Below, piece after piece: positions 8,306-16,832 of a DNA stretch of 64,000 bases. The notes under the pieces were generated by a model. It ran no database searches. It saw only the letters and a list, made by a program, of their open reading frames with translations, and was not told the DNA's origin. A program made the position numbers and the translations under genes. Every line of letters starts with the position of its first letter. Within the stretch, counting starts at the first letter, position 1. The DNA is from Streptomyces sp. NRRL F-5135 (GTDB lineage Bacteria > Actinomycetota > Actinomycetes > Streptomycetales > Streptomycetaceae): contig NZ_JOHR01000013.1 of NCBI RefSeq assembly GCF_000719775.1, positions 186,001 through 250,000 of the forward strand, written 5' to 3'.

Positions 8306-9706
8306 ATGCGCGGAGAGATCGTGGCGAGAGCACTGAACAGGCCCCGTGCGGCAGGCGAGCGGGCCCCGGGTCTCCCCGCGCGTACGGGCGTCCCCGCGCG
8401 GACGGGTCTCCCCGCGCGGACGGGTCTCCCCGCGCGTATGGGCGTCCGCTCGGTCCGCGCCCTGCTCTGCGCCGGCATCTGCACGGCGGCCCTGGTCCTG
8501 GCCGGGTGCTCCGGCCCCTCGGACGGGGCCGGTGACGGCGGCCGGGAAGGCACCGAGGCCAAGAACGGCGACAGCGCCCCGGCTTCCGGCGCCGGGGGCG
8601 GGGCGGACGGGGCCCGTCGTTCCGTACCGCGCGGCAAGGGCAGCCGGATCCCCGACGACTTCAACGGGGACGGTCACCGCGACCTCGTCCTGAACGACCT
8701 GGTCAAATCCCCGGACGACCCGTACGGCGACGACGCCGGCATCGGGATCGTGTACGGCACGGCCGGCCCGCGGGCCCTCGACCCGGCCGTACGCCAGACC
8801 CTCAGCGCGCACGAGCAGGGCGCGCGGGTCGACGGCGCGCTCCCGGCGGCGTTCGACGCGGAGGCGGCCTGCGACCTGGACCAGGACGGCTACGGCGATC
8901 TGATCATCACCACGGACCCGCCGTACAACGGCATCGGCGTGCCGCCCGTACCGCTCCAGATCCTGTTCGGCGGCCCCACGGGGCTGGGCAGCGGTGGGAA
9001 CGACAAGGCGGTCGTCCTGAAGATCCCCGCCAAGGCGCGCGCCGGCAACGAGTGGCCCGACCACCCCGTCTGCGGCGATTTCGACGGCGACGGCGCGGTG
9101 GACCTGGCGGTCACCGCGAGCGCGGGACAGATCAGCTACCTGCGCGGCCCTTTCAGCCGGTCGGGCGCGCCGCGCGGCGCGGCGGCGCCGATCCCCGACG
9201 GCGGCGCGGCCCTCGCGGCGCCCGAGCCGGAGGCCGACGTCGACGGTGACGGCTACGACGACCTGGTCCACTCCTCGCGGGCGCACGTCCCCGGCAAGGC
9301 CGACAAGGGGACGCTGCTGCGGGGCGGCCCGGACGGACCGGCGCGCGCGGGCGGCCCGTACCGTTTCCGCGCCGTGCGGCTTCCGGCGCCGCCCGAGCTC
9401 CCGTCCCGGTCGCGTACGGAGGCGCCGCGTACGGGCAAGGTGACGACCGTCCTGCTCCGGTCCGCGGACTTCGACGGGGACAAGCGCCCCGATGTGGTGA
9501 CGCGGACGCACCGGGGCGAGACGGAGGACCTGATCGCGCTGTACGGGACGAGGACGGGCGGCGGTTCCGCGGGGGACGCGGACGCGGGCGGCGAGGGCGC
9601 CGACGGCGAGGGAACGGGCGGCGGGGACGCGGGCGCGGACGGCGCGAAGTCCGCTGTGCCGGACCGTCCGTTGATCACTTTCAGCACGTCGATCTTCCTG
9701 GGGTGA
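8306..9706 (+). CDS. FG-GAP/VCBS repeat lipoprotein
   Basis: A probable surface lipoprotein with a beta-propeller made of calcium-binding FG-GAP repeats. The motifs DFNGDGHRDLV, DLDQDGYGDLI, DFDGDGAVDLA, DVDGDGYDDLV and DFDGDKRPDVV are spaced through the protein. A lipobox (LVLAGC) follows the hydrophobic stretch LLCAGICTAALVLAG. The ATG at 8306 gives 466 residues, but the cysteine would then be residue 68. The internal ATG at 8438 puts the lipobox cysteine at residue 24, the normal position, and is a serious alternative start, although it has no clear ribosome site. The stretch between the two ATGs is an 18-bp tandem repeat. A second FG-GAP protein lies at 60901. Function beyond adhesion or ligand binding cannot be inferred. 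Confidence 0.8.
   Translation: MRGEIVARALNRPRAAGERAPGLPARTGVPARTGLPARTGLPARMGVRSVRALLCAGICTAALVLAGCSGPSDGAGDGGREGTEAKNGDSAPASGAGGGADGARRSVPRGKGSRIPDDFNGDGHRDLVLNDLVKSPDDPYGDDAGIGIVYGTAGPRALDPAVRQTLSAHEQGARVDGALPAAFDAEAACDLDQDGYGDLIITTDPPYNGIGVPPVPLQILFGGPTGLGSGGNDKAVVLKIPAKARAGNEWPDHPVCGDFDGDGAVDLAVTASAGQISYLRGPFSRSGAPRGAAAPIPDGGAALAAPEPEADVDGDGYDDLVHSSRAHVPGKADKGTLLRGGPDGPARAGGPYRFRAVRLPAPPELPSRSRTEAPRTGKVTTVLLRSADFDGDKRPDVVTRTHRGETEDLIALYGTRTGGGSAGDADAGGEGADGEGTGGGDAGADGAKSAVPDRPLITFSTSIFLG
8368..8439. repeat. Four 18-bp tandem repeats at the 5' end of the FG-GAP lipoprotein gene
   Basis: Units begin at 8368, 8386, 8404 and 8422 and follow the pattern GGGTCTCCCCGCGCGGAC with one to three substitutions. 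The last unit contains the alternative ATG at 8438. If translated they encode a repeating TGLPAR hexapeptide. Confidence 0.9.
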
Positions 9707-9717
9707 ACCCCCCGGGG

Positions 9718-9731
9718 ATCCCCTAGGGGAT
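9718..9731. repeat. 14-bp perfect palindrome
   Basis: ATCCCCTAGGGGAT lies 12 nt after the lipoprotein stop codon. It may be the remnant of a terminator or a protein-binding site; nothing else supports either reading. Confidence 0.5.
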
Positions 9732-9809
9732 GTCACAGCTCGGCCGCAATGGCCCGTCCGTTCCCCGGCGCAGCCGTCGCACACGCCAGGACCGGGTACG
9801 TTCGAATGC

Positions 9810-10781
9810 GTGGCTGGATTCAGGATCGGACGCGGCCGGGACAACCGCACCTCGCAACAACACCCGCAGCAGCAGCAGTCGTACGGACGGCAGGCTCCGC
9901 CTCCCGGATACGGAGGGGGCCCCGGCCCGCAGGCCGGTCCCCAGGGCGCCCCGCCGTACGGACAGCAGCAGTGGCCCCAGGCGGGCGGCGGGCCGGCGTA
10001 CGGCGGGCAGAGCGGCGCCGGCAGACAGTACGGCGGGCACGGCGGCGGCCCGGGCGGGCACGGTGGGCACGGCGAGCCGGAGTACTTCGGCGAGCCGCAC
10101 GGCGGCGGGCAGCCCCCGCGGCCGGGCCGGCAGGGCGACCCGTACGCCAACTCACCGGGCCACACGCAGGCGTTCAGCATCGGCGAGGAGCCGTACGCGG
10201 GCGACGACCGGTACACCGCCGCCCCGGCGCCCCCGGCGGGCCCTCGGCTGCCCTGGAAGGAACTGCTGAGCGGAATCGTCCTGCGCCCGGCCGACACCTT
10301 CTACCGGATGCGCGACTACCCGGTCTGGGGCCCGGCCCTGATCGTGACGTTCATCTACGGCCTGCTGGCGCTCTTCGGCTTCGACGCGGCCCGCGAGGAC
10401 GCGATCAACGCGACGCTGTCCACCGCCATCCCGTACGCCCTGACGACGGCCGTGGCCTTCGTCGTCGGCAGTCTGATCATGGGCGCGGTGACCCACACGC
10501 TGGCCCGCCAGCTCGGTGGCGACGGCACCTGGCAGCCGACCGTGGGCCTGTCCATGCTGATCATGTCGATCACGGACCTGCCGCGGCTGCTCTTCGCGCT
10601 CTTCCTGGGCGGCGAGAACGGGCTGGTGCAGGTGCTCGGCTGGGTCACCTGGGTGGCGGCGGGAGCGCTCTTCACGGTCATGGTGAGCAAGTCGCACGAC
10701 CTGCCGTGGCCGAAGGCGCTGGGGGCGTCGGCGATCCAGTTGCTGGCGCTGCTGTCGCTGCTGAAGCTGGGCACGCTGTAA
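9810..10781 (+). CDS. Yip1-domain integral membrane protein
   Basis: A 323-residue membrane protein. The first 140 or so residues are a Gly/Pro/Gln-rich, probably disordered cytoplasmic segment with QQHPQQQQ and repeated GG motifs. The C-terminal part begins LPWKELLSGIVLRPADTFYR, the usual entry of bacterial Yip1-family domains, and has about five membrane helices (for example ALIVTFIYGLLALFGF and QVLGWVTWVAAGALFTVMV). The start is a GTG at 9810; no strong ribosome site is visible. It converges on the phosphoribosyltransferase gene with a bidirectional terminator between. The cellular role of bacterial Yip1 proteins is unknown. Confidence 0.8.
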   Translation: MAGFRIGRGRDNRTSQQHPQQQQSYGRQAPPPGYGGGPGPQAGPQGAPPYGQQQWPQAGGGPAYGGQSGAGRQYGGHGGGPGGHGGHGEPEYFGEPHGGGQPPRPGRQGDPYANSPGHTQAFSIGEEPYAGDDRYTAAPAPPAGPRLPWKELLSGIVLRPADTFYRMRDYPVWGPALIVTFIYGLLALFGFDAAREDAINATLSTAIPYALTTAVAFVVGSLIMGAVTHTLARQLGGDGTWQPTVGLSMLIMSITDLPRLLFALFLGGENGLVQVLGWVTWVAAGALFTVMVSKSHDLPWPKALGASAIQLLALLSLLKLGTL

Positions 10782-10830
10782 CGAACGGGCGCGTCCGGCG
10801 CGACGGGCGCGACGAAGCAACGGAGCGACG

Positions 10831-10886
10831 AAAAAGAGGCCCCGGAATCGACGGCGGAGATGCCGTCGATTGATCCGGGGCCTTTT
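10831..10886. terminator. Bidirectional terminator between convergent genes
   Basis: AAAAAGAGGCCCCGG at the left pairs with CCGGGGCCTTTT at the right, with an inner stem CGACGGC/GCCGTCG. The A run on one side and T run on the other make it a Rho-independent terminator usable from both directions. Confidence 0.9.
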
Positions 10887-10897
10887 CGCATGCCGGC

Positions 10898-11404
10898 TCA
10901 GGCGTCGAGCACCTGCTCGTCGCGGCGCACGACGGGAGGTTCCACGCTCCACGGAAAGTTGATCCAGTCGTCCGTGCGCCGCCAGACGTATTCGCATTTC
11001 ACCAGCGACTGCGTCTTTTCGTATATGACGGCGCTGCGCACTTCGGCGACCTGGTCGAGGCAGAATTCCCGCACGAGCTTCAGCGTCCTGCCGGTGTCGG
11101 CGACATCGTCGGCGATGAGGACCTTCTTGTTCGAGAAGTCGATCGCGTTCGGGACGGGCGCGAGCATGACGGGCATCGGCAAGGTGGTGCCGACGCCGGT
11201 GTAGAACTCGACGTTGACCAGGTGGATGTTCTTGCAGTCCAGGGCGTACGCGAGCCCACCGGCGACGAAGACGCCGCCGCGCGCGATGCTCAGGACGACG
11301 TCCGGCTCGTAGCCGTCGTCGGCGATGGCCTGCGCGAGTTCACGAACGGCGCGGCCGAACGTCTCGTACGTCAGATTCTCGCGTGCGTCACTCATGGCGG
11401 ACAT
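10898..11404 (-). CDS. Purine-type phosphoribosyltransferase
   Basis: A cytoplasmic type I phosphoribosyltransferase that joins a base (probably a purine such as xanthine, guanine or hypoxanthine) to PRPP. The 168-residue protein has the PRPP-binding loop VLIADDVADTGRTL near residue 95 and the upstream hydrophobic strand with VVLSIARGGVFVAGGLA. The ATG at 11404 shares its A with the dcd stop codon (TGATG), strongly suggesting translational coupling; an in-frame ATG at 11395 is the alternative. Its pairing with dcd suggests a nucleotide-salvage operon. Substrate cannot be told from sequence alone. Confidence 0.85.
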   Translation of the reverse strand: MSAMSDARENLTYETFGRAVRELAQAIADDGYEPDVVLSIARGGVFVAGGLAYALDCKNIHLVNVEFYTGVGTTLPMPVMLAPVPNAIDFSNKKVLIADDVADTGRTLKLVREFCLDQVAEVRSAVIYEKTQSLVKCEYVWRRTDDWINFPWSVEPPVVRRDEQVLDA

Positions 11405-11979
11405 CACACCCGGGTCCGGTGGAAGTTGAGATAGGAACGCGAGGCGGTCGGCCCGCGCTGCCCCTGATAACGCGATCCGTAACGCTCGGAGCCGTACGGG
11501 AACTCCGCCGCCGAACTGAGCCGGAACAGGCACAGCTGCCCGATCTTCATTCCGGGCCAGAGCTTTATCGGGAGGGTGGCGAGATTCGACAGTTCGAGCG
11601 TGACGTGCCCGGAGAAGCCGGGGTCGATGAAGCCGGCGGTCGAATGCGTCACCAGCCCGAGCCGCCCGAGGCTGGACTTCCCCTCCAGCCGGGAGGCGAT
11701 GTCGTCGGGCAGCGTGATCACCTCGTACGTCGACGCGAGCACGAACTCCCCGGGGTGGAGGATGAACGGCTCGTCCCCCTCCGGCTCGACCCGGCGCGTG
11801 AGATCCGTCTGCTCGACGGCGGGGTCGATGTGCGGGTAGCGGTGATTCTCGAACACGCGGAAGAACCGGTCGAGCCGCACGTCGATGCTGGAGGGCTGCA
11901 CCATCGATTCGTCGTACGGTTCGATGCGAACGCGTCCGGAGTCGAGCTCGGCCCGGATATCCTTGTCTGAGAGAAGCAC
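11404..11979 (-). CDS. dcd: dCTP deaminase
   Basis: Dcd converts dCTP to dUTP, feeding dTMP synthesis; some actinobacterial members are bifunctional and also hydrolyse dUTP. The 191-residue product begins [19 protein letters not shown] and contains the substrate site segments [12 protein letters not shown] and [19 protein letters not shown], with the usual QLCLFRL near the C-terminus. The start is a GTG at 11979; the upstream sequence lacks family homology. It is the first gene of a pair with the phosphoribosyltransferase. Length and motifs are normal. Confidence 0.96.
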   Translation of the reverse strand: MLLSDKDIRAELDSGRVRIEPYDESMVQPSSIDVRLDRFFRVFENHRYPHIDPAVEQTDLTRRVEPEGDEPFILHPGEFVLASTYEVITLPDDIASRLEGKSSLGRLGLVTHSTAGFIDPGFSGHVTLELSNLATLPIKLWPGMKIGQLCLFRLSSAAEFPYGSERYGSRYQGQRGPTASRSYLNFHRTRV

Positions 11980-12047
11980 GCCCCGAGGATACGCAGAGCG
12001 CGCGAGCCCGCCCCAATCGGGCAACCCCGCGCGCCCCGCCGGACCAG

Positions 12048-12218
12048 TCAGCGCCGCTTCAGCTCCACCGGCACGGCATGCCGCAACCGCGCACACCGAG
12101 GACACCGGATCAGGCGCCCGGGCCCGATCCGGCCGGTGTCGAGCTGCTGCATCGGAAACGTCGTCGTGCTGAACACGTGCCCCTCAGCACAGCGGACGGT
12201 GCGCTCCATCAAGTCCAT
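12048..12218 (-). CDS. Small zinc-ribbon-like protein
   Basis: A 56-residue product with candidate metal ligands: C and H in [11 protein letters not shown], then a CPRC knuckle in [14 protein letters not shown]. This pattern fits a small zinc ribbon. The ATG at 12218 is preceded by AAGGGG at suitable spacing; an in-frame ATG at 12209 is the alternative. It is transcribed in the same direction as dcd, 69 nt upstream. I do not recognise a specific family; similar small proteins of unknown function are common in Streptomyces. Confidence 0.6.
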   Translation of the reverse strand: MDLMERTVRCAEGHVFSTTTFPMQQLDTGRIGPGRLIRCPRCARLRHAVPVELKRR

Positions 12219-12435
12219 CAGGCCCCTTCCCCAACAAACGCGGACGAACGCCACACTAGGGGATCACCCACCCCCGCCCTCCCCCGGCACATCCCCCGGG
12301 GCCCGCGCCTCAACTCCCGCACCGGCATTCCGTGTCCGAGCCCGGGACGGGGCAAAACGGGGGCCAGGCGATACGCCTCGGAGCGGGGATGGGGTAGAGT
12401 GTCCCACGAGGCGACGCCGATCGCGGTGGAGCTAC

Positions 12436-12506
12436 GCGGGTGTAGTTTAATGGTAGAACATGAGCTTCCCAAGCTCAGAGCGCGAGTTCGATTCTCGTCA
12501 CCCGCT
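12436..12506 (+). tRNA. tRNA-Gly (anticodon CCC)
   Basis: Cloverleaf: acceptor GCGGGTG (12436-12442) with CACCCGC (12499-12505), discriminator T, D-arm with TAATGGTAGA, anticodon stem TGAGC/GCTCA (12461-12477) with loop TTCCCAA and anticodon CCC at 12468-12470, and T-arm GCGAGTTCGATTCTCGT. CCA is not encoded. Its 3' end is partly duplicated at 19433, suggesting use as an integration site. Confidence 0.97.
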
Positions 12507-12510
12507 CTTC

Positions 12511-12550
12511 GAAGAAGGCCCAGGTCGGCGACCGGGGCCTTTCTTTTTGA
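12511..12550 (+). terminator. Terminator of the tRNA-Gly gene
   Basis: AAGGCCCAGGTCG and CGACCGGGGCCTT form a stem of about 12 bp with minor mismatches, followed by TCTTTTT. It directly follows the tRNA. Confidence 0.88.
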
Positions 12551-12704
12551 CTAGACCATTTCGAGATCCCGCGCCATTCGCGTGCCATAAGTGTCATAAG
12601 TGACCGATGAACGGTTCTGAGGGGGCCGACGCCCGGTGACGGGCCCCGGCCCCCGGGCCGGTGCCAGCAGGGCCGCCCCGTGCCAGGGCTGCCCTGCTCA
12701 CCGC

Positions 12705-13463
12705 TCAGGCAGGGCGGTCCGCGGCGTAAGCGTCGATGGCGTCGCGCTGGAATGCCGCCAGGCCAGGCGCGATGGCCTCGTAGGCGGCGCGCCAGGCGGG
12801 GTTGTCGACGCAGGAGCGGCCGATCTCCCGGTACTCGTCCGCGGATACCGGCCGCAGGGCGATGAGGGCCTGGTACTGACCGTCGATCTCGGTCTGCACG
12901 GGTCCGGCGTCGGCCGGGTGGCCCTCGGCCATGAGCTCGGCGAGACGGATCATCTGGGCGGTGCGCTCGCGCTGCCCGGACTCGATGTCCTGCGGGCTCA
13001 TGCCCGCCACGCGCTGGGCGACCTGTTCGGCGTGCTCGGGGAAGTCGCGCAGGCTGTCCTGGTACTGCTCGGGCTGGATGCCGTCGAAGAGGTTCTCGGG
13101 GCGATTGATCGCCATGGGTATGCCGTCCTTCCTGGACTGCTTCAGTTCGGCGATCGTGCGGGAGACAGTGGCGGCCAGGGTGTCGAGCCGGTCCCGTTCG
13201 GCGATCAGCCGCAGGCGGTGGCCGCGCAGAGCCTCCACCTCGTCGATCTGCTCGGCCAGGACCCGGCCGATGACCTCCAGCCCCAGCCCCAGGGCCCGCA
13301 GCACGAGAATCTGCTGCAGGAGCAGCAGCTGCCCCTCGCCGTAGTAGCGGTGGCCGTTGGCTCCGATCCGGGCGGGCGCGAGGAGATCGATCTCGTCGTA
13401 ATGCCGCAGGGTTCGGGCGGTGACGCCCGACATCCGCGCCACCTCAGCGATCGGCCAGTCCAT
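12705..13463 (-). CDS. MerR-family regulator with TipAS-type domain
   Basis: A TipAL-like activator. The N-terminal 70 residues are a MerR winged HTH (YPattern: WPIAEVARMSGVTARTLRHY, then GHRYYGEGQLLLL). A coiled coil follows (IDEVEALRGHRLRLIAERDR). The C-terminal 130 residues (from about EQYQDSLRDFPEHAEQVAQR) resemble the TipAS antibiotic-recognition fold that binds thiopeptides in S. lividans TipA. The ATG at 13463 lies 8 nt after AGGGG; a GTG at 13472 is the alternative. No resistance or efflux gene is adjacent, so its ligand and target are unknown. It is the first gene after the tRNA-Gly, inside the proposed island. Confidence 0.88.
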   Translation of the reverse strand: MDWPIAEVARMSGVTARTLRHYDEIDLLAPARIGANGHRYYGEGQLLLLQQILVLRALGLGLEVIGRVLAEQIDEVEALRGHRLRLIAERDRLDTLAATVSRTIAELKQSRKDGIPMAINRPENLFDGIQPEQYQDSLRDFPEHAEQVAQRVAGMSPQDIESGQRERTAQMIRLAELMAEGHPADAGPVQTEIDGQYQALIALRPVSADEYREIGRSCVDNPAWRAAYEAIAPGLAAFQRDAIDAYAADRPA

Positions 13464-13784
13464 CACCGTCACCCCTCACGATTCACCTCGCGGGCCGGTC
13501 CTTCCGGCCCTGGTCACGACCGTAGAAGCTGCCGCAGCGGCAACCACAAGCCTTGGTGGTCACCAATCTCGCCCGCCCCCGATCACAAGGTGCCGCCCGC
13601 ACGCGTGGATCGCCGTCACCAACACCCGCGGAACGCTCAGCCCGACCGGTCCAACGCCCACCCGACAGATGGGTGATCAGTCGCCCTCGCCCCAGCCGCT
13701 TGACAGTCGGCATTGGGAAGTTGCCTGGTCCAATTGAAGGGCGGCGTGTCCTTCACGTGCCCCAAGCTCATGCGAAGCACCGAT
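13464..13784. other. Intergenic, no gene supported
   Basis: I see no credible coding sequence, RNA or terminator here. It probably contains the promoter of the MerR-type gene. Confidence 0.5.
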
Positions 13785-14133
13785 TCACGGACACTCGGGT
13801 GCGAATCCTCGACCTGCGACGCCGGGGCATCCCGAGTCATCCGGGTCCCGCATGACGTTCCCGTACGCCTCATCGAAGATTTCGAGGAACCGCCGGTCCA
13901 CGGTGTCCCGCACTTCCGACGCGGGTGCGCGCGTCCTCGGACAGGTGCGTCAGCGTCGGCCACGTTCCGGCCGTCTCCGGGTGTTCTTCCTGGCGCGACA
14001 GCAGCGCGTGGTGGAGCTGCGTCGTAGTCAGTGCGCACCGGTCGCGGTGCTGACGCGGGCTGATCACCAGGTGGGCCGCGCCGAGCGTCGCAGCGGACAG
14101 GAGGGCGCCGGACAGCAGGGCGGTTGATGTCAT
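13785..14133 (-). pseudogene. Frameshifted small membrane protein, possibly DUF6082-like
   Basis: From the ATG at 14133 (ribosome site AAAGG) a short hydrophobic segment (LLSGALLSAATLGAAHLVIS) is followed by soluble sequence with ALTTTQLHHALLSRQ and LTHLSEDART. That frame then turns into low-quality sequence and stops. At the same place another frame continues sensibly as EVRDTVDRRFLEIFDEAYGN and stops at 13785, so one small indel near 13925 appears to have broken the gene. The layout (one N-terminal membrane helix plus helical domain) recalls DUF6082 proteins of Streptomyces, but this is a guess from memory. Confidence 0.45.
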
Positions 14134-14172
14134 CGGAGTGCCTTTTCAGTCGTGAGGGTGTGGTGCGTCCGC

Positions 14173-14475
14173 TCAGGCAGCCGGAAGAGAGCAGCGAGCC
14201 AACTCCGCTTGCGGCGGGTCCTTCTGTGACCCGGACCCCGATGACCGGGGCGGAACTCCGGGGGAAAGGTGGGGCGGGGTGGGGGGCGGCGTCTTCACCG
14301 GCCACACGGTCAACGAGTAATGGCCCGTGTGGTCAGCGACGTTGACCGTCACCGGCATGCCGTGTATCAGCTGTTGCCGAGCCGCGCGTTGCGCGTCGAC
14401 GTCGTCACACCACCGGCGTAGTTCGTCGGGTGCGTCGGGCAGTCCCGCGGGCACTCTCTGAACGACGCTCCCCAC
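14173..14475 (-). CDS. Hypothetical small protein, divergent from XRE regulator
   Basis: A 100-residue product from a GTG at 14475. It has a plausible folded core (ELRRWCDDVDAQRAARQQLI, then MPVTVNVADHTGHYSLTVWP) and a Pro/Ser-rich tail. The start is uncertain. The core resembles short hypothetical proteins near XRE/DUF397 genes in Streptomyces, but I do not recognise a named family. Confidence 0.4.
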   Translation of the reverse strand: MGSVVQRVPAGLPDAPDELRRWCDDVDAQRAARQQLIHGMPVTVNVADHTGHYSLTVWPVKTPPPTPPHLSPGVPPRSSGSGSQKDPPQAELARCSLPAA

Positions 14476-14522
14476 GGCCCACGGCGTGTCCGGCGCAGGA
14501 TCGAGACGGTCAGCGATGCGGT

Positions 14523-15288
14523 GTGGCGGACAACGGCGGGGCGGGCGACCCGAGGCGCGCCTTCGGCGAAGCCTTGCGCGACGCACGCGAGCTACGCCCC
14601 GAGGGCCCATGGACACAGGCCCGCCTGGCCAGGGAGGTCAGAACGTCCAGCTCCACCATCTCGCGCGTCGAATCCGGGAACCTGCCCATCCCGGCGAACC
14701 TGCCGGCAGCGTTCGACCAGGTCTTCGCCACGGACGGGACGTTCAAGCGCCTCTACGAGCGGATCCAGGCCGGCGGTTTTCCCGCACACTCCCGCAAGCG
14801 CATCGCGATGGAGCCCCAGGCGCTGGCCACCGCAGAGTGGACGCAGACCGTAGTGCCTGGCCTCCTGCAGACAGGGGCCTACGCGCACGAGCTGTTCCGG
14901 GCCGGCTCGCCCCGGGCCAGTGAGCGTGAGATCGCAACGATGGTGGCGGCCCGGATCGCACGGCAGGACGTGTTCAAGCGAAGCTCCCCGCCCGACTTCT
15001 CCGCCGTCATCTGCGAGTCGGTGATCCGGCGCATGGTCGGCGGCGCCGACGTGATGCGCGAGCAACTGGCCGCGCTGCTGTCCCACGGCCGCCGTCCCAC
15101 CAGCGTGGTGCAGGTGCTCCCCCTGAACGCCGGTTGGCACGGCCTGATGGACGGCACGATGTCGATTCTGACACCCCCGGAGGGGGCAATACAGGGAGCT
15201 GGCCCGGTCCTACGATGTTCTGACCGCATCGGCACTGTCGCCCGACGCGTCCGCACATTTCATTCTGAAGCTCATGGAGACGCCATGA
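14523..15288 (+). pseudogene. XRE regulator (HTH plus DUF5753) with internal deletion and frameshift
   Basis: The N-terminal HTH (TQARLAREVRTSSSTISRVE) and most of the DUF5753 sensor region (AMEPQALATAEWTQTVVPGL, VVQVLPLNAGWHGLMDGTMS) are normal. After LTPPEG (near 15185) the frame becomes meaningless, while a different frame gives the expected C-terminus RELARSYDVLTASALSPDAS up to a TGA at 15286-15288. About 25-30 codons typical of the family are missing at the junction. The old stop overlapped the DUF397 ATG (ATGA). The shift now fuses the regulator frame in phase with DUF397. GTG at 14523 is the likely start. Such proteins pair with DUF397 partners in Streptomyces developmental control. 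Confidence 0.75.
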
Positions 15289-15479
15289 CCCACACATGGG
15301 TCAAGTCCAGCTACAGCAGCCAGGCCGGGGGCGACTGCCTGGAGTGGGCGCCGACGCACGCGAGGGCCCACGGGGTTGTCCCCGTCCGGGACAGCAAGCG
15401 CCCCACAGGCCCCACGCTCATGGTGTCCCCCGAAGCGTGGCAGCGCCTCGTCGAGGTGGCCAAGCACGCCGACGCGTAG
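15285..15479 (+). CDS. DUF397 protein
   Basis: A 64-residue protein starting THTWVKSSYSSQAGGDCLEW, the hallmark of DUF397, and containing VVPVRDSKRPTGPTLMV and a C-terminal helix with SPEAWQRLVE. DUF397 proteins are usually encoded immediately downstream of an XRE/DUF5753 regulator and act as its partner, some being proposed antitoxin-like or sigma/anti-sigma-like modulators. Here the partner gene is damaged and, because of the frameshift, reads through in frame into this one. The ATG at 15285 is kept as the original start. Confidence 0.88.
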   Translation: MTHTWVKSSYSSQAGGDCLEWAPTHARAHGVVPVRDSKRPTGPTLMVSPEAWQRLVEVAKHADA

Positions 15480-15584
15480 GACGAGCCGAGCCCCACTCCC
15501 TTCGCCGGAGGGGGTGGTTCTCGGCGCCGCCCTTGCCCGTCAGCGGTCCGTTGTGTTCCGGAGCTGGGGCGGGAGCCGTGACTC

Positions 15585-16832
15585 TTACGGTTCATGCAGG
15601 TCAGCGCGTGTGATCACCGTAGGCAGCCTGCTCTTGAAAACCGTGGCGGCCCGCCCCTGGAGAAGTCCCACGGTGTGACGCCGCAGGCCGGCGTGGTCCA
15701 CGGCAGGGCCGGGCTGTGGCGGGACGGACACGGTGCCTTCCCGGCGGGTGCCCGCCTCGTCAGCCTTTGCCCGCCTGCGTGTACGCCGCCACAGACGCCC
15801 CAGGGATCGGTAGAAGCGGTCCGGAAGAAAGGCGGCGTCCGCGATGATCATCGCGCCGGAGAAGAGTGGCAGTCCCATGAGCACCGCGATACCGATGTGC
15901 ATGCCCAGCAGCATGGCCAGAACGGGGTACTTGAGCCTGCCGAACAGGACGAACGGGAAGGCGACCTGCAACAGGACCGTCAGATAGCCGGCGATGGCGA
16001 GCAGCACCGTGTGTTCGTCCGCCATGAGGGACAGTGCGGGCCAGGGCCTGAACAGATCGAGGTTCAGCGCGTAGTGGAGAGCGGTCCCGTTGCCCCATGT
16101 CCCTCCCTGCACCTTGTACAGGCCGGCGGAGCCGTAGAGGACGCAGACCTGGGCGGCGATGACGAACATGCCGCAGTTGTGCAGGACCGTGACCAACGCC
16201 GTCCGCGCTTGGCGGAGCTGCCCCGGGAGTCCACTTCCGTAGGAGTCGGTCCACCGCTTCGGTGCTCTGCTCTCGGAGTCGCGGAGCCGGGCCCTGCGCG
16301 CGTCGAGTGACCAGTGTCGGCCGCATGCGGTGAACACGAGATAGAGAGCCATGAGGAGGATGAGGTTGTCCCCTCCGTCCGTCATGAAGATCGACCTGGC
16401 GTGGAACGACGCCACCACCACTGCGAACAGCACGGACACGGCCCTGGTCCGCCAGCCCAGCATGAGAAGAACGGACGTCACGACGGCCACCGCGTAACAG
16501 ACCTCGAAGTACGCCCGGCTGTCGGACAGCGTAAGGACGCTGGCCAATTCCGTCTGGTCGAACAACTGCCTCGCCAGCGTGGGTGTCCACGCCGAACCCG
16601 GCCCCCAGATCTCGTCGCGGTGCGGGAACTCTCGTAGGAGGAAGACGAGGTAGAGCAGTCCGTAGCCGATACGCAGCACCGCTGCGGCGTACAGGGACAC
16701 CGGACGCTCGGTCAGCATGGCCGACAGGGCACCGGCCCGGTGCAGAAGTCTCCGCGAGCTGTCCGTGCCCGCTCGCGGCCGGGTGCGCGGCTGAGGTACG
16801 GGCGCCACGACCGGCTCTTGCTCAGTTCCCAT
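15585..16832 (-). CDS. HTTM-domain membrane protein (vitamin K-dependent carboxylase-like)
   Basis: A 415-residue integral membrane protein of the HTTM (horizontally transferred transmembrane) type, related to the membrane part of gamma-glutamyl carboxylase. About eight helices are visible, for example AAAVLRIGYGLLYLVFLLRE, YAVAVVTSVLLMLGW, and LLAIAGYLTVLLQVAFPFVL. Conserved HTTM-like patches include FHARSIFMTDGGDNLILLMA and YGSAGLYKVQGGTWGNGTAL. The start overlaps the end of the DUF5819 gene by 11 nt, so the two are a coupled operon; this pairing is common in Streptomyces. The C-terminal 70 residues are polar and variable. Substrate is unknown. Confidence 0.85.
   Translation of the reverse strand: MGTEQEPVVAPVPQPRTRPRAGTDSSRRLLHRAGALSAMLTERPVSLYAAAVLRIGYGLLYLVFLLREFPHRDEIWGPGSAWTPTLARQLFDQTELASVLTLSDSRAYFEVCYAVAVVTSVLLMLGWRTRAVSVLFAVVVASFHARSIFMTDGGDNLILLMALYLVFTACGRHWSLDARRARLRDSESRAPKRWTDSYGSGLPGQLRQARTALVTVLHNCGMFVIAAQVCVLYGSAGLYKVQGGTWGNGTALHYALNLDLFRPWPALSLMADEHTVLLAIAGYLTVLLQVAFPFVLFGRLKYPVLAMLLGMHIGIAVLMGLPLFSGAMIIADAAFLPDRFYRSLGRLWRRTRRRAKADEAGTRREGTVSVPPQPGPAVDHAGLRRHTVGLLQGRAATVFKSRLPTVITRADLHEP

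Noticed and set aside
14430..15479. Natural single-gene XRE-DUF397 fusion
   Set aside because: The normal regulator C-terminus is still readable in another frame and ends at the ATGA overlap, so the fusion is secondary to a deletion.
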